Assembly (NCBI RefSeq): GCF_023276435.1
Contig: NZ_JALLPO010000002.1
Coordinates: 124,001 to 188,000, forward strand
DNA from: Sphaerisporangium perillae
Lineage (GTDB): Bacteria > Actinomycetota > Actinomycetes > Streptosporangiales > Streptosporangiaceae
Reading direction: 5' to 3'
DNA length: 64,000 nucleotides
Shown piece after piece: positions 8,476 to 16,602 of the stretch; position 1 is the first letter of the stretch, and every line of letters begins with the position of its first letter. The position numbers and the translations under genes were made by a program. The notes below the pieces were generated by a model, which was not told where the DNA came from, did no database searches, and worked only from the letters and a program-made list of their open reading frames with translations.

Positions 8476-10524
8476 ATGGAGTTCCGGGTTCTGGGTTCGC
8501 TGCAAGTCGTCGACGACACCGCCGATCTGACGCCGAGCGCCGCCAAGGTCCGCGCGGTCCTGGCGATGCTGGTCCTGCGGCACAACCAGATCGTGTCCAC
8601 GCGCGAGCTCATCGACGAGCTGTGGGGCGAGCGCCCTCCGGCGACCGCCCTGCCCACCTTGCACACCTACGTCTACAAGCTGCGCAAGATGCTCGGCGCC
8701 GGCGACCTGGCCGCGGTCGTCACCAAGCCCTACGGGTACTTGCTGGCCACCGCCCCCGAGACCATCGACGTGTACCGCTTCGAACGGCTGGTCGCCGACG
8801 GCTGGAGCGCCCTGGAGCGCGACGACGCCGGGCACGCCACCGAGGCCCTGTCGGAGGCCCTCGCCCTGTGGCGGGGGCCCGCCCTGGCCAACCTGGCGGC
8901 GGGCGAGCTGCTGTCGGCGCAGATCACCCGCCTGGAGGAGAGCCGGCTGCGCGCCCTGCAGCTGCGCCTGGACGCCGACCTGCGCCTCGGCAGGCACCGG
9001 GAGCTGATCAGCGAGCTCAAGGAGCTCATCGCCACCCATCCGCTCAACGAGGACTTCTACGCCAAGCTGATGACCGCGCTCTACCAGGCCGGGCGGCGCG
9101 GCGAGGCGCTGGAGGTGTACCAGAACCTGCGCCAGACCCTGGTCGGGCAGCTCGGCCTGGAGCCCTCCCCCGCCCTGTGCCGCCTGCAGCAGCGCCTGCT
9201 GTCGGCCAACCCCGGCCTCGACCAGCCCGACCTGGACCCGGCGCCGCAGGCCGCCCCCAGGGCCGCCGCGCCGGCCGCGACCGTCAAACCCGCCCAGCTG
9301 CCCCCCGACATCGCCGACTTCGTCGGCCGCGGCCAGGTCGGCGAGCAGATCGCCGCCGTCCTGGCCCGCCCCGCCGAGTCCGGCACCGCCGTGCGCGTCA
9401 TCTGCATCAGCGGCATGCCCGGGGTCGGGGAGACGACCCTGGCCGTCCACGCCGCCCACCGGGCCCGCGCCGCGTTCCCCTCCGGCCAGTTCTTCGCCGA
9501 ACTCGGCGGGCCGGGCGCCGCCGCCGACCCTGGCGAGGTGCTGGCCGGCTTCCTGCGGGCCGCGAGCGTGCCGCCAGGCGACATCCCTGGCGACCGCGAC
9601 GAGCGCAGCAAGCTCTTCCGCACCTGGTGCAGCGACCGGCAGGTCCTCATCGTGCTCGACGACGCCGCGAGCTCCGCCCAGATCCAGCCGCTGCTGCCCG
9701 GATCGGCGGGCTGCGCGGTGATCGTCACCAGCCGGTTCGCCCTGCACGGATTCGCCGGCGCCCACATGGTGGAGCTGGACCCCCTCGCCCAGGAGGAGGG
9801 CCTGGAACTGCTCGCCAGGATCATCGGCCTGGCACGGGTGGAGGCCGAGCGCGCGGCGGCCGAGCAGGTCGTCCGCCTGTGCGGGCGGCTGCCGCTGGCC
9901 CTGCGGTGCGCCGGCTCGCGCCTGGCCGCCGGCCAGGGGCTGACCCTGGGCAAGCTCGCCGAACGGCTGGAGGACCCCCGTACCCGCCTTTCTGACCTGC
10001 GCGTCGCCGACCTTGACGTGCGCACCTCCTTCCACGCCACCTACGAGCGGCTCGGCGAGCCGGAACGCAGCCTGTTCCGGCTGCTCGGGCTGCTGCAGAC
10101 GCCCTACGTCACCATGAGGCAGGCGGGCGCCCTGCTCGGCTGCGACCCCGGCCACGCCGAGCGGCTGCTCGCGCGCCTGGCCGACTGCTCCCTGCTCTCG
10201 GCGCGGCCCACACCGCTCGGCGAGGTGCGGTACGCCATCCACGAGCTGGCCCGGCTGTACGCGCGCGAGTGCCTGGAGACCGAACTGGACACCTTCGGCG
10301 AGACCGTGGCCGAGGCGCGGGCCACCGAACCCGCCGAGGACGCCCAGCACGCCGAGCCGGAGGAGCCCGCGGTCTCCGGCGGCAACGGGGCTCCGGTTCC
10401 CACCCTCGCCGGGCGCGACGAGGGCGTCCCGCCGGGGCAGGGCACGGCGGAGCGGCCGTTCTCGCTGGTCACGGCGCCCGCCGAATGTGTCAACGGCAGC
10501 GCGGGCCGCGTTCTCGGCCCCTAG
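8476..10524 (+). CDS. AfsR/SARP family regulator with BTAD and degenerate NB-ARC domain
   Basis: A 682-residue pathway-type activator. Residues 1-95 form the OmpR-like winged helix (MEFRVLGSLQVVDD and LIDELWGERPPATALPTLHTYV). Residues 96-245 are the BTAD helical domain (YRFERLVADGW, EALALWRGPALANL). From about 280 an STAND NTPase follows, with Walker B RQVLIVLDDA. Walker A reads GMPGVGETTL at 313-322: Glu319 replaces the invariant lysine through a single-base change of AAG to GAG. The protein stops soon after the winged-helix part of the NTPase (HELARLYARECLETELD), so the TPR array of full AfsR is absent; the tail is acidic and low complexity. SARPs activate biosynthetic operons, and this one is first in the polyketide operon. 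ATG 8476 follows a GGAG site. Confidence 0.9.
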   Translation: MEFRVLGSLQVVDDTADLTPSAAKVRAVLAMLVLRHNQIVSTRELIDELWGERPPATALPTLHTYVYKLRKMLGAGDLAAVVTKPYGYLLATAPETIDVYRFERLVADGWSALERDDAGHATEALSEALALWRGPALANLAAGELLSAQITRLEESRLRALQLRLDADLRLGRHRELISELKELIATHPLNEDFYAKLMTALYQAGRRGEALEVYQNLRQTLVGQLGLEPSPALCRLQQRLLSANPGLDQPDLDPAPQAAPRAAAPAATVKPAQLPPDIADFVGRGQVGEQIAAVLARPAESGTAVRVICISGMPGVGETTLAVHAAHRARAAFPSGQFFAELGGPGAAADPGEVLAGFLRAASVPPGDIPGDRDERSKLFRTWCSDRQVLIVLDDAASSAQIQPLLPGSAGCAVIVTSRFALHGFAGAHMVELDPLAQEEGLELLARIIGLARVEAERAAAEQVVRLCGRLPLALRCAGSRLAAGQGLTLGKLAERLEDPRTRLSDLRVADLDVRTSFHATYERLGEPERSLFRLLGLLQTPYVTMRQAGALLGCDPGHAERLLARLADCSLLSARPTPLGEVRYAIHELARLYARECLETELDTFGETVAEARATEPAEDAQHAEPEEPAVSGGNGAPVPTLAGRDEGVPPGQGTAERPFSLVTAPAECVNGSAGRVLGP

Positions 10525-10617
10525 ACCCACGGGCGATATCCGGCACTAGCGCTACATCAGCAGCAAACCAGGCGTTCCGGACACCATTGCACTCGACGAA
10601 ACGAAAGGAGACTTGTG

Positions 10618-10947
10618 GTGCATCGGACGCTAATCGTGGCGAGGATGGAGCCCTCAGAGACCGAAGCGGTGGCCAAGATCTTCGCGGACTCGGACGCGAG
10701 CGACCTGCCGCATCTCATCGGGGTGTCACGCCGGACGCTCTTCCGCTTCCACGACCTCTACTTCCACCTGGTCGAGGCGGACCACGACATCACCCCGAAC
10801 CTGTACAAGGCGCGCAGCCACCCGCTGTACGGCGAGATCAACCAGCGGCTCAGCGAGCACATCCGCCCCTATGACCCCGGCTGGCGCGAGCCCAAGGACG
10901 CCATGGCCGAACCCTTCTACACCTGGGAGGCCGACGGCCATGAGTGA
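10618..10947 (+). CDS. TcmI/WhiE ORFVII-type polyketide cyclase
   Basis: A 109-residue protein of the TcmI cyclase family, opening with HRTLIVARMEPSETEAVAKI and containing SRRTLFRFHDLYFHLVEADH. TcmI-type ferredoxin-like cyclases close the later rings of tetracenomycin-like and spore-pigment polyketides. Two adjacent GTG codons (10615, 10618) are possible; the second sits seven bases from the AAAGGAG site and yields the usual family start MHRTLIV. The next gene overlaps its end by eight bases. It is the first structural gene after the SARP, with about 90 bp between. Confidence 0.87.
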   Translation: MHRTLIVARMEPSETEAVAKIFADSDASDLPHLIGVSRRTLFRFHDLYFHLVEADHDITPNLYKARSHPLYGEINQRLSEHIRPYDPGWREPKDAMAEPFYTWEADGHE

Positions 10948-11359
10948 GATCCGCCTGAACAAGTTCAACGCCGCCCAGGTCGAGCCCAACCACCGCCGCG
11001 GCGGTGACATCCGCGTCCTGCTCGGCCCGAAGACGGCCGGCGCCACCTCCGGCTTCATGGGCGTCGCCTACCTCAAGCCCGGCGAGCACTTCGTCGAGCA
11101 CTACCACCCCTACTCCGAGGAGTTCATGTACCTGGTGCGCGGGACCGTGACGGCCCGCATCGACGGCGGCCAGGAGATCACCCTCGAGCCCGGCGACGCG
11201 CTCATGGTGCCCAAGACCGTCAGGCACCGGGTCGACAACACCGGCTCGGAGGAGGCGTGCATGGTGTTCCACGCCAGCCCCCTCGCGCCCAGGCCCGACC
11301 TCGGCCACGTCGACACCGAACCGGCCGCACGGGACGCCGCGGCAGGGAGCCCTCGGTGA
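10940..11359 (+). CDS. Cupin domain protein of aromatic polyketide clusters (WhiE ORFII-like)
   Basis: A 139-residue single-domain cupin. Motif 1 is read in GEHFVEHYHPYSEEFMYLVRG, with HYHPYSEE supplying metal-ligand histidines and glutamate, and motif 2 in EPGDALMVPKTVRHRVDNTG. Homologues accompany minimal PKS genes in spore-pigment (whiE) and pentangular polyphenol clusters and are thought to assist cyclisation or oxidation of the poly-beta-ketone; the exact reaction is not settled. It overlaps the preceding cyclase by eight bases and the KS-alpha start by GTGA, so tight stoichiometric expression is likely. Confidence 0.87.
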   Translation: MSEIRLNKFNAAQVEPNHRRGGDIRVLLGPKTAGATSGFMGVAYLKPGEHFVEHYHPYSEEFMYLVRGTVTARIDGGQEITLEPGDALMVPKTVRHRVDNTGSEEACMVFHASPLAPRPDLGHVDTEPAARDAAAGSPR

Positions 11360-12726
11360 ACCTGACCGGCACCCGTCCGACGGCGCGGCGCCGCACCCGG
11401 GCACGACCCGGCGCGCGGCCCGCACCGCGCACGCGGCGCGGCCGCCGGGTCGTCATCACCGGAATGGGCGTCACCGCCCCCGGCGGCATCGGGGTCAAGG
11501 CCTTCTGGGACCTGCTCACCGCCGGGCGCACCGCGACGCGGGCCATCAGCCTGTTCGACGCCACCGGGTTCCGTTCGCGCATCGCCGCCGAATGCGACTT
11601 CGACCCGGCCGCCCAGGGACTCTCCCCGCAGGAGATCCGCCGCATGGACCGCGCCGCCCAGCTCGGCGTGGTCAGCGCCCGCGAGGCGCTCGCCGACAGC
11701 GGCCTGGGTGCCGCCGAACCGCCGCCCGAACGGCTCGGCGTCACCATCGGCAGCGCCGTCGGATGCACCATGGGCCTGGAGGAGGAGTACGTCGTCCTCA
11801 GCGACGGCGGCAGGAACTGGCTGGTCGACCCGGCCTACGGCGTGCCACAGCTCTACGGGTACATGGTGCCGAGCACCATCGCCACCGAGATCGCCTGGGC
11901 CGGCGGGGCCGAGGGCCCCGTCGCGCTCATCTCCACCGGCTGCACCGCCGGCCTGGACTCCATCGGGCACGGCTACCAGCTGGTCAAGGAGGGCAGCGCG
12001 GACGCCGTCGTCGCCGGCGCCACCGACGCCCCGATCTCACCGATCACCGTGGCCTGTTTCGACGCCATCAAGGCCACCTCGCCCAGCAACGACGACCCCG
12101 AGCACGCCTCACGCCCGTTCGACCTGGACCGCAACGGCTTCGTCCTCGGCGAGGGCTGCGCGATCCTGATCCTGGAAGAGCGCGAGGCCGCCCTGCGCCG
12201 CGGGGCGCGGGTGTACGCCGAGATCGTCGGGTTCGCCAGCCGCAGCAACGCCTACCACATGACCGGCCTCAAACCCGACGGCCGCGAGATGGCCGAGGCC
12301 ATCCGGGCCGCCATGCGCCAGGCGAAACTGCGACCCGACGACGTCGACTACATCAACGCCCACGGCTCGGGCACCCGCCAGAACGACCGCCACGAGACCG
12401 CCGCGTTCAAAAGCGCCCTCGGCGACCGCGCCTACGAGGTGCCGGTCAGCTCCATCAAATCCATGATCGGGCACTCGCTCGGGGCGATCGGTTCCATCGA
12501 GGTCGCCGCCTGCGCGCTGGCCATCAAGCACAACGTCGTCCCTCCCACCGCCAACCTGCACACCGCCGACCCCGAATGCGACCTGGACTACGTGCCGCTC
12601 ACCGCCAGGGAGCAGCCCGTGGACGTGGTCCTCAGCGTCGGCAGCGGCTTCGGCGGGTTCCAGACGGCCATGCTGCTGGCCCGCGACCAGGGGGACACCG
12701 GCCGGAGAGGCGACCACCATGACTGA
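11356..12726 (+). CDS. Type II PKS ketosynthase alpha (KS-alpha)
   Basis: A 456-residue beta-ketoacyl synthase that condenses malonyl units on the ACP together with the chain-length factor. The active-site Cys196 lies in STGCTAGLDS and the catalytic histidines in NAHGSGT (His336) and MIGHSLGAIG (His373). The frame starts with GTG overlapping the cupin stop, and no other start codon exists before the conserved RRVVITGMGVTAPGG, so the protein carries about 28 extra Arg/Pro-rich residues that most KS-alpha proteins lack. WhiE ORFIII is the nearest family by context. It overlaps the chain-length factor by eight bases. Confidence 0.95.
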   Translation: MNLTGTRPTARRRTRARPGARPAPRTRRGRRVVITGMGVTAPGGIGVKAFWDLLTAGRTATRAISLFDATGFRSRIAAECDFDPAAQGLSPQEIRRMDRAAQLGVVSAREALADSGLGAAEPPPERLGVTIGSAVGCTMGLEEEYVVLSDGGRNWLVDPAYGVPQLYGYMVPSTIATEIAWAGGAEGPVALISTGCTAGLDSIGHGYQLVKEGSADAVVAGATDAPISPITVACFDAIKATSPSNDDPEHASRPFDLDRNGFVLGEGCAILILEEREAALRRGARVYAEIVGFASRSNAYHMTGLKPDGREMAEAIRAAMRQAKLRPDDVDYINAHGSGTRQNDRHETAAFKSALGDRAYEVPVSSIKSMIGHSLGAIGSIEVAACALAIKHNVVPPTANLHTADPECDLDYVPLTAREQPVDVVLSVGSGFGGFQTAMLLARDQGDTGRRGDHHD

Positions 12727-13960
12727 AGCGACCCGCAGGGCCGGACCCCGCCCGGTGGTGACCGGCATCGGCGTCGCCGCGCCCAACGGCCTCGGCACCC
12801 AGGCCTACTGGGCCGCCACGCTCGACGGCAAGAGCGGCATCGGCCGGATCACCCGGTTCGACGCCGAACGGTATCCGGTCCACGTCGCCGGAGAGGTGTC
12901 GGAGTTCGACGACACCGAGCACGTGCCGAGCCGCCTGGCCGTGCAGACCGACCACTGGAGCCACCTCGGCCTCACCGCCGCCGACATGGCCCTGCAGGAC
13001 GCGGGCGTCCAGCCCGCCGAGTTGCCCGAATACGAGATGGCCGTCGTCACGGCCAGCTCCTCCGGCGGCACCGAGTTCGGCCAGCGCGAGATCGAGAAGC
13101 TGTGGAGCCAGGGGCCGGAGTACGTCGGCGTCTACCAGTCCATCGCCTGGTTCTACGCCGCCACCACCGGCCAGATCTCCATCAGGCACGGCATGCGCGG
13201 GCCGTGCGGGGTCATCTGCGCCGAGCAGGCCGGCGGGCTGGACGTCCTCGCCCAGGCCAGGCGGCTGCTCCGCCAGGACGCCACCGTCGTGGTGACCGGC
13301 GGCACCGACGCCTCGCTGTGCCCTTACGGCCTCGTCGCGCAGATCTCCACCGGCCTGCTCAGCCCGCGTGACGACCCCGAACGGGCCTACCTGCCCTTCG
13401 ACGCCGACGCCTGCGGGTACGTCCCCGGCGAGGGCGGGGCCATGCTGATCGTCGAGGACCAGGCCACCGCCCGCGCCCGCGGCGCCCGTCCCTACGGGGC
13501 GATCACCGGATACGCCGCGACCTTCGACCCCCGGCCCGAGCCGGGCCGCGAGCCGAGGTCCAACCTGGGCCGCGCCATCGCCCTGGCGCTGAAGGAGGCC
13601 CGCGTCACACCCGAGCAGGTCGACGTCGTCTTCGCCGACGCCCTGGGCGTGCGGGAGAGCGACCTGGCCGAGGCCCGCGCCATCTCCGCCGTCTTCGGCC
13701 CCTACGGGGTGCCCGTCACCGCGCCCAAGACCATGACCGGGCGCCTGTACGCCGGCGGGGCGGCGCTCGACGTGGCCACGGCGCTGCTGGCGATCCGCGA
13801 CGGCGTCATCCCGCCCACCGTCGGCGTGCGCGCCGCCGACCCCGCCTGCGAGCTGGACCTGGTGCGCAGCGCGGCCAGGGACGGACCGGTGCGCAACGCC
13901 CTGGTGCTCGCCCGCGGCCACGGCGGTTTCAACGCGGCCCTGCTCGTCACGGCCCCTTGA
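12719..13960 (+). CDS. Type II PKS chain-length factor (KS-beta)
   Basis: A 413-residue KS-like partner of KS-alpha. The active-site cysteine is replaced by glutamine in VICAEQAGGLDV (Gln about residue 170), the diagnostic mark of chain-length factors. The His-containing loops of KS-alpha are also altered; VFADALGVRE takes the place of the NAHGSGT motif. The factor sets chain length and primes by decarboxylating malonyl-ACP. By context (cupin, TcmI cyclase, SchA/CurD) a long chain of 20-24 carbons would be expected, but chain length cannot be read reliably from the sequence alone. Confidence 0.95.
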   Translation: MTEATRRAGPRPVVTGIGVAAPNGLGTQAYWAATLDGKSGIGRITRFDAERYPVHVAGEVSEFDDTEHVPSRLAVQTDHWSHLGLTAADMALQDAGVQPAELPEYEMAVVTASSSGGTEFGQREIEKLWSQGPEYVGVYQSIAWFYAATTGQISIRHGMRGPCGVICAEQAGGLDVLAQARRLLRQDATVVVTGGTDASLCPYGLVAQISTGLLSPRDDPERAYLPFDADACGYVPGEGGAMLIVEDQATARARGARPYGAITGYAATFDPRPEPGREPRSNLGRAIALALKEARVTPEQVDVVFADALGVRESDLAEARAISAVFGPYGVPVTAPKTMTGRLYAGGAALDVATALLAIRDGVIPPTVGVRAADPACELDLVRSAARDGPVRNALVLARGHGGFNAALLVTAP

Positions 13961-13991
13961 CAGACCCGACCTCGCGACAACGGAGGACGAC

Positions 13992-14246
13992 ATGACGACG
14001 ACATTCACCCTCGACGACATGAGAAGCATCATGGGCGGCTGCGCGGGCGTGCCGGACACCATCGACCTCGGCGACGACATCGGCGAAGTGTCCTTCGTCG
14101 ATCTCGGCTACGACTCCCTGGCCGTCCTTGAGATGGCCGCGCGCATACAGCAGCAGCTCGGCGTCCGCATCCCCGACGACGCCGTCGATGAGATGAAGAC
14201 TCCGCAGGCGGCCGTCGACTACGTCAACCGCCGGCTCGCGGACTGA
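13992..14246 (+). CDS. Type II PKS acyl carrier protein
   Basis: An 84-residue acyl carrier protein. The phosphopantetheine site is Ser42 in DLGYDSLAVLEM. The fold continues with RIQQQLGVRIPDDAVDEMKTP, and length and acidic character fit PKS carriers. It lies 31 bp after the chain-length factor, completing the minimal PKS trio, and has a GGAGG-type site before ATG 13992. Confidence 0.93.
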   Translation: MTTTFTLDDMRSIMGGCAGVPDTIDLGDDIGEVSFVDLGYDSLAVLEMAARIQQQLGVRIPDDAVDEMKTPQAAVDYVNRRLAD

Positions 14247-14729
<483 letters not shown>

Positions 14730-14855
14730 CACCCGAGCGCCGTGAAGGCCGTTCAGGCCCTCCAGATCTCCGGGCCCGACTCGCGCCCGGACCGCGCCCC
14801 CGGCACCACCGCCCCCCTTCCTGGCAGACAGCACGACCGAAAGAAGAGAGTGGGC

Positions 14856-15491
14856 ATGAACCACAAGGACAGCGTCTACCGCGTCATGGTCAAAATGCGG
14901 ATCCACCCCGGCATGGAGCGAGACTTCGAGAAGACCTGGCGGGAGGTCGCCTCCACCATCGCCCGCCAGCCCGCCAACGTGGGCCAGTCGCTGGCCAAGA
15001 GCCCCGACGAGGACGGCGTCTACTACATCGTCAGCGACTGGGAGAACGAGGACCGGTTCCACGAGTTCGAGCACAGCGCCGAGCACGCGGCCAACCGCAT
15101 GCGGCTGGACCCCTACCGCGACCCGGCGGGCACCTCCATGACCCCGATGCTCGTGTCCGCCCGGCTGGGATCCCAGCCCGGCCCGGAGCCGGGCCGCGTG
15201 CGCGTCGCGCTGTACCTCAACGAGCCCGAGTCCGACAAGGGTTCGATCGAGAGCGCCTACCACCAGATCAGCACGACGCTCGCCGGCCGGGCCGGGCTGC
15301 GCGGCAACGAGCTGCTGCGCTCCCTGCGCGACCCGCGCCGGTACGCGGTGCTGAGCGAGTGGGACGACGTCCCCACCTACCGCGAGTGGGAGCGCAGCCC
15401 CGAACACCTCCCGACGACCTCGCCGCTCGCGCGCTACCACGACAAGAACCTCGGGATCTTCGGCTCCTACGAGGTCGTGGCCGCGTACTGA
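14856..15491 (+). CDS. Two-domain antibiotic biosynthesis monooxygenase-like protein
   Basis: A 211-residue protein made of two ABM-like ferredoxin folds. The first (about 5-100) reads VYRVMVKMRIHPGMERDFEK to YYIVSDWENEDRFHEFEHS; the second (about 110-205) reads VRVALYLNEPESDKGSIESA to YAVLSEWDDVPTYREWERS. ABM enzymes are cofactor-free quinone-forming oxygenases acting on anthrone-type intermediates, and two-domain forms occur in pentangular polyphenol pathways. Here it may stand in for the FAD hydroxylase of whiE, which is missing. ATG 14856 follows an AGAAGAGAG site; an in-frame GTG at 14850 is possible. It lies 126 bp after the aromatase. Confidence 0.8.
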   Translation: MNHKDSVYRVMVKMRIHPGMERDFEKTWREVASTIARQPANVGQSLAKSPDEDGVYYIVSDWENEDRFHEFEHSAEHAANRMRLDPYRDPAGTSMTPMLVSARLGSQPGPEPGRVRVALYLNEPESDKGSIESAYHQISTTLAGRAGLRGNELLRSLRDPRRYAVLSEWDDVPTYREWERSPEHLPTTSPLARYHDKNLGIFGSYEVVAAY

Positions 15492-15510
15492 CCAGGCGAG
15501 AAACCCGGCC

Positions 15511-15553
15511 GGCCTCGCGGGGTCCCACCCGCCGGCGCGGACCCCGCGAGGCC
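15511..15553 (+). terminator. Strong intercistronic stem-loop
   Basis: A perfect 15 bp stem (15511-15525 with 15539-15553) encloses a 13-base loop. There is no U-run, so it may be an RNA-stability or partial-termination element between the ABM and SchA/CurD genes and not a full terminator. Confidence 0.6.
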
Positions 15554-15559
15554 GCCCAC

Positions 15560-15579
15560 CCGGTGCCGACCGGCACCGG
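15560..15579 (+). terminator. Second intercistronic hairpin
   Basis: The 8 bp stem CCGGTGCC/GGCACCGG with a GACC loop lies seven bases after the first stem-loop and about 20 bp before the next start codon. Together the two form a tandem structured leader in front of the SchA/CurD gene. Confidence 0.5.
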
Positions 15580-15600
15580 TGACAACGACGGAGGTATTCG

Positions 15601-15981
15601 ATGCCGTACGCAATGATCACCTTCCGGGTGAAGCCCGGGCACGAGCAGGAGCTCGCCGAGCTCTTCGGCGAATCACCGCCCCTTGAGTCGCCCGTCGTCA
15701 CCGACGAGCAAGGCCAGGAGACCGCCCGGCTGCTCGGCACGGGGGTGTTCGTCAAGGACGACGTACTGGTACGGCTGATCCACTATGAAGGCGACTTCGC
15801 CGGCATCGCCCGGCACCTCGCCGGCCAGCGGCACGTCCACGTCATCGAGGACCGCATCACCCCCTATCTGGCCGACGCGCGCGACACCGCCACCTCCGAC
15901 GGTTTCGCGGCGTTCTTCCGCAACTCGATGATGCGGTGCATCACGCAGACGTCCAGCGAGACGCACCCGACCCGGCTGTGA
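15601..15981 (+). CDS. SchA/CurD-like domain protein (WhiE ORFI-like)
   Basis: A 126-residue protein whose YAMITFRVKPGHEQELAELF, LLGTGVFVKDDVLVRLIHYEGD and FAAFFRNSMMRCITQ segments match what I know of the SchA/CurD family found in spore-pigment clusters. Its biochemical role is unsettled; a part in late tailoring or complex assembly is proposed. It has a good GGAGG site before ATG 15601. The two hairpins upstream separate it from the ABM gene, so its level may be set independently of the core PKS. Confidence 0.82.
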   Translation: MPYAMITFRVKPGHEQELAELFGESPPLESPVVTDEQGQETARLLGTGVFVKDDVLVRLIHYEGDFAGIARHLAGQRHVHVIEDRITPYLADARDTATSDGFAAFFRNSMMRCITQTSSETHPTRL

Positions 15982-16026
15982 CATCGGCCGCGGAAGGCGG
16001 AGCCGGCACCCGCCGCTCCGCCGCCC

Positions 16027-16062
16027 CGGGGCCCGGGCGGAACGCACCTCGCCCGGGCCCCG
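16027..16062 (+). terminator. GC-rich stem-loop before marR
   Basis: The 12 bp stem CGGGGCCCGGGC (16027-16038) pairs with 16051-16062 across a 12-base loop. It ends 20 bp before the MarR start. No U-run follows, so it could be a terminator for the PKS operon or a processing barrier. Confidence 0.55.
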
Positions 16063-16082
16063 CAGCCGCGAATGGAGTGAGC

Positions 16083-16574
16083 ATGACCATGCCGACCATG
16101 CGCAACGACGATGGCATCGATGTCCTCGAGGCCGTCGAACGCGAGACCACCGGCCTGTTCGAGCAGGCCGACCGCCTGGTGGAGGCCCTGGCCGCGCGCG
16201 CCGGGCTCGACGCCGCGCGCTTCCGGTGCCTCACGCTGCTGTCCCGCCAGGGCCCCCTGCCGGTGCGGCGGCTGGCCTGGCTGGCCGGGCTCGGCGATCG
16301 GGAGGTCGCCGAGGCGCTCGACCGGATGGAACGCGACGGGCACGTCATACAGCGCTGCGAGGAGGAGGGTCGGAGGGTGCTCGTCCACGCGGGCGTCACC
16401 GCCCACCGCGCCCGCGTCGAGCCGGCCCTGAGAGAGCTGCGGGAGGCGTGGTATCCGCTGGTCAGGCACAGGTGCGACGATCTGGCGCTCATCGCGGGGT
16501 TCATGGCCCGCAGCCGCCGCTTGTCGGACCTGGTGGGCACGATGCGCACCCTGCCGGACGCCTTTACATTGTAG
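16083..16574 (+). CDS. MarR family transcriptional regulator
   Basis: A 163-residue winged-helix protein. The DNA-binding part spans about residues 40-105 (FRCLTLLSRQGPLPVRRLAW, LAGLGDREVAEALDRMERDG, wing HVIQRCEEEGRRVLVH), flanked by dimerisation helices. MarR proteins usually repress and respond to phenolic or aromatic ligands, which would suit feedback by the polyketide product; that link is inference from position. ATG 16083 follows GGAGTGAGC. It is the last gene in the PKS orientation and has a hairpin just upstream. Confidence 0.82.
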   Translation: MTMPTMRNDDGIDVLEAVERETTGLFEQADRLVEALAARAGLDAARFRCLTLLSRQGPLPVRRLAWLAGLGDREVAEALDRMERDGHVIQRCEEEGRRVLVHAGVTAHRARVEPALRELREAWYPLVRHRCDDLALIAGFMARSRRLSDLVGTMRTLPDAFTL

Positions 16575-16596
16575 ATTCGAGACTGCCGGTTAGGAT
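16562..16596 (+). promoter_or_regulatory. Promoter with CTTTACATTGTAG dyad, before the recombinase
   Basis: The dyad CTTTACATTGTAG (16562-16574) covers the marR stop codon. A TTGTAG -35-like box and a TAGGAT -10 (16591-16596) with a 16 bp spacer place transcription near the GTG start at 16603, so the recombinase message would be leaderless. The dyad resembles those at 747, 28584 and 44557. Confidence 0.45.
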
Positions 16597-16602
16597 CGGC
16601 GC

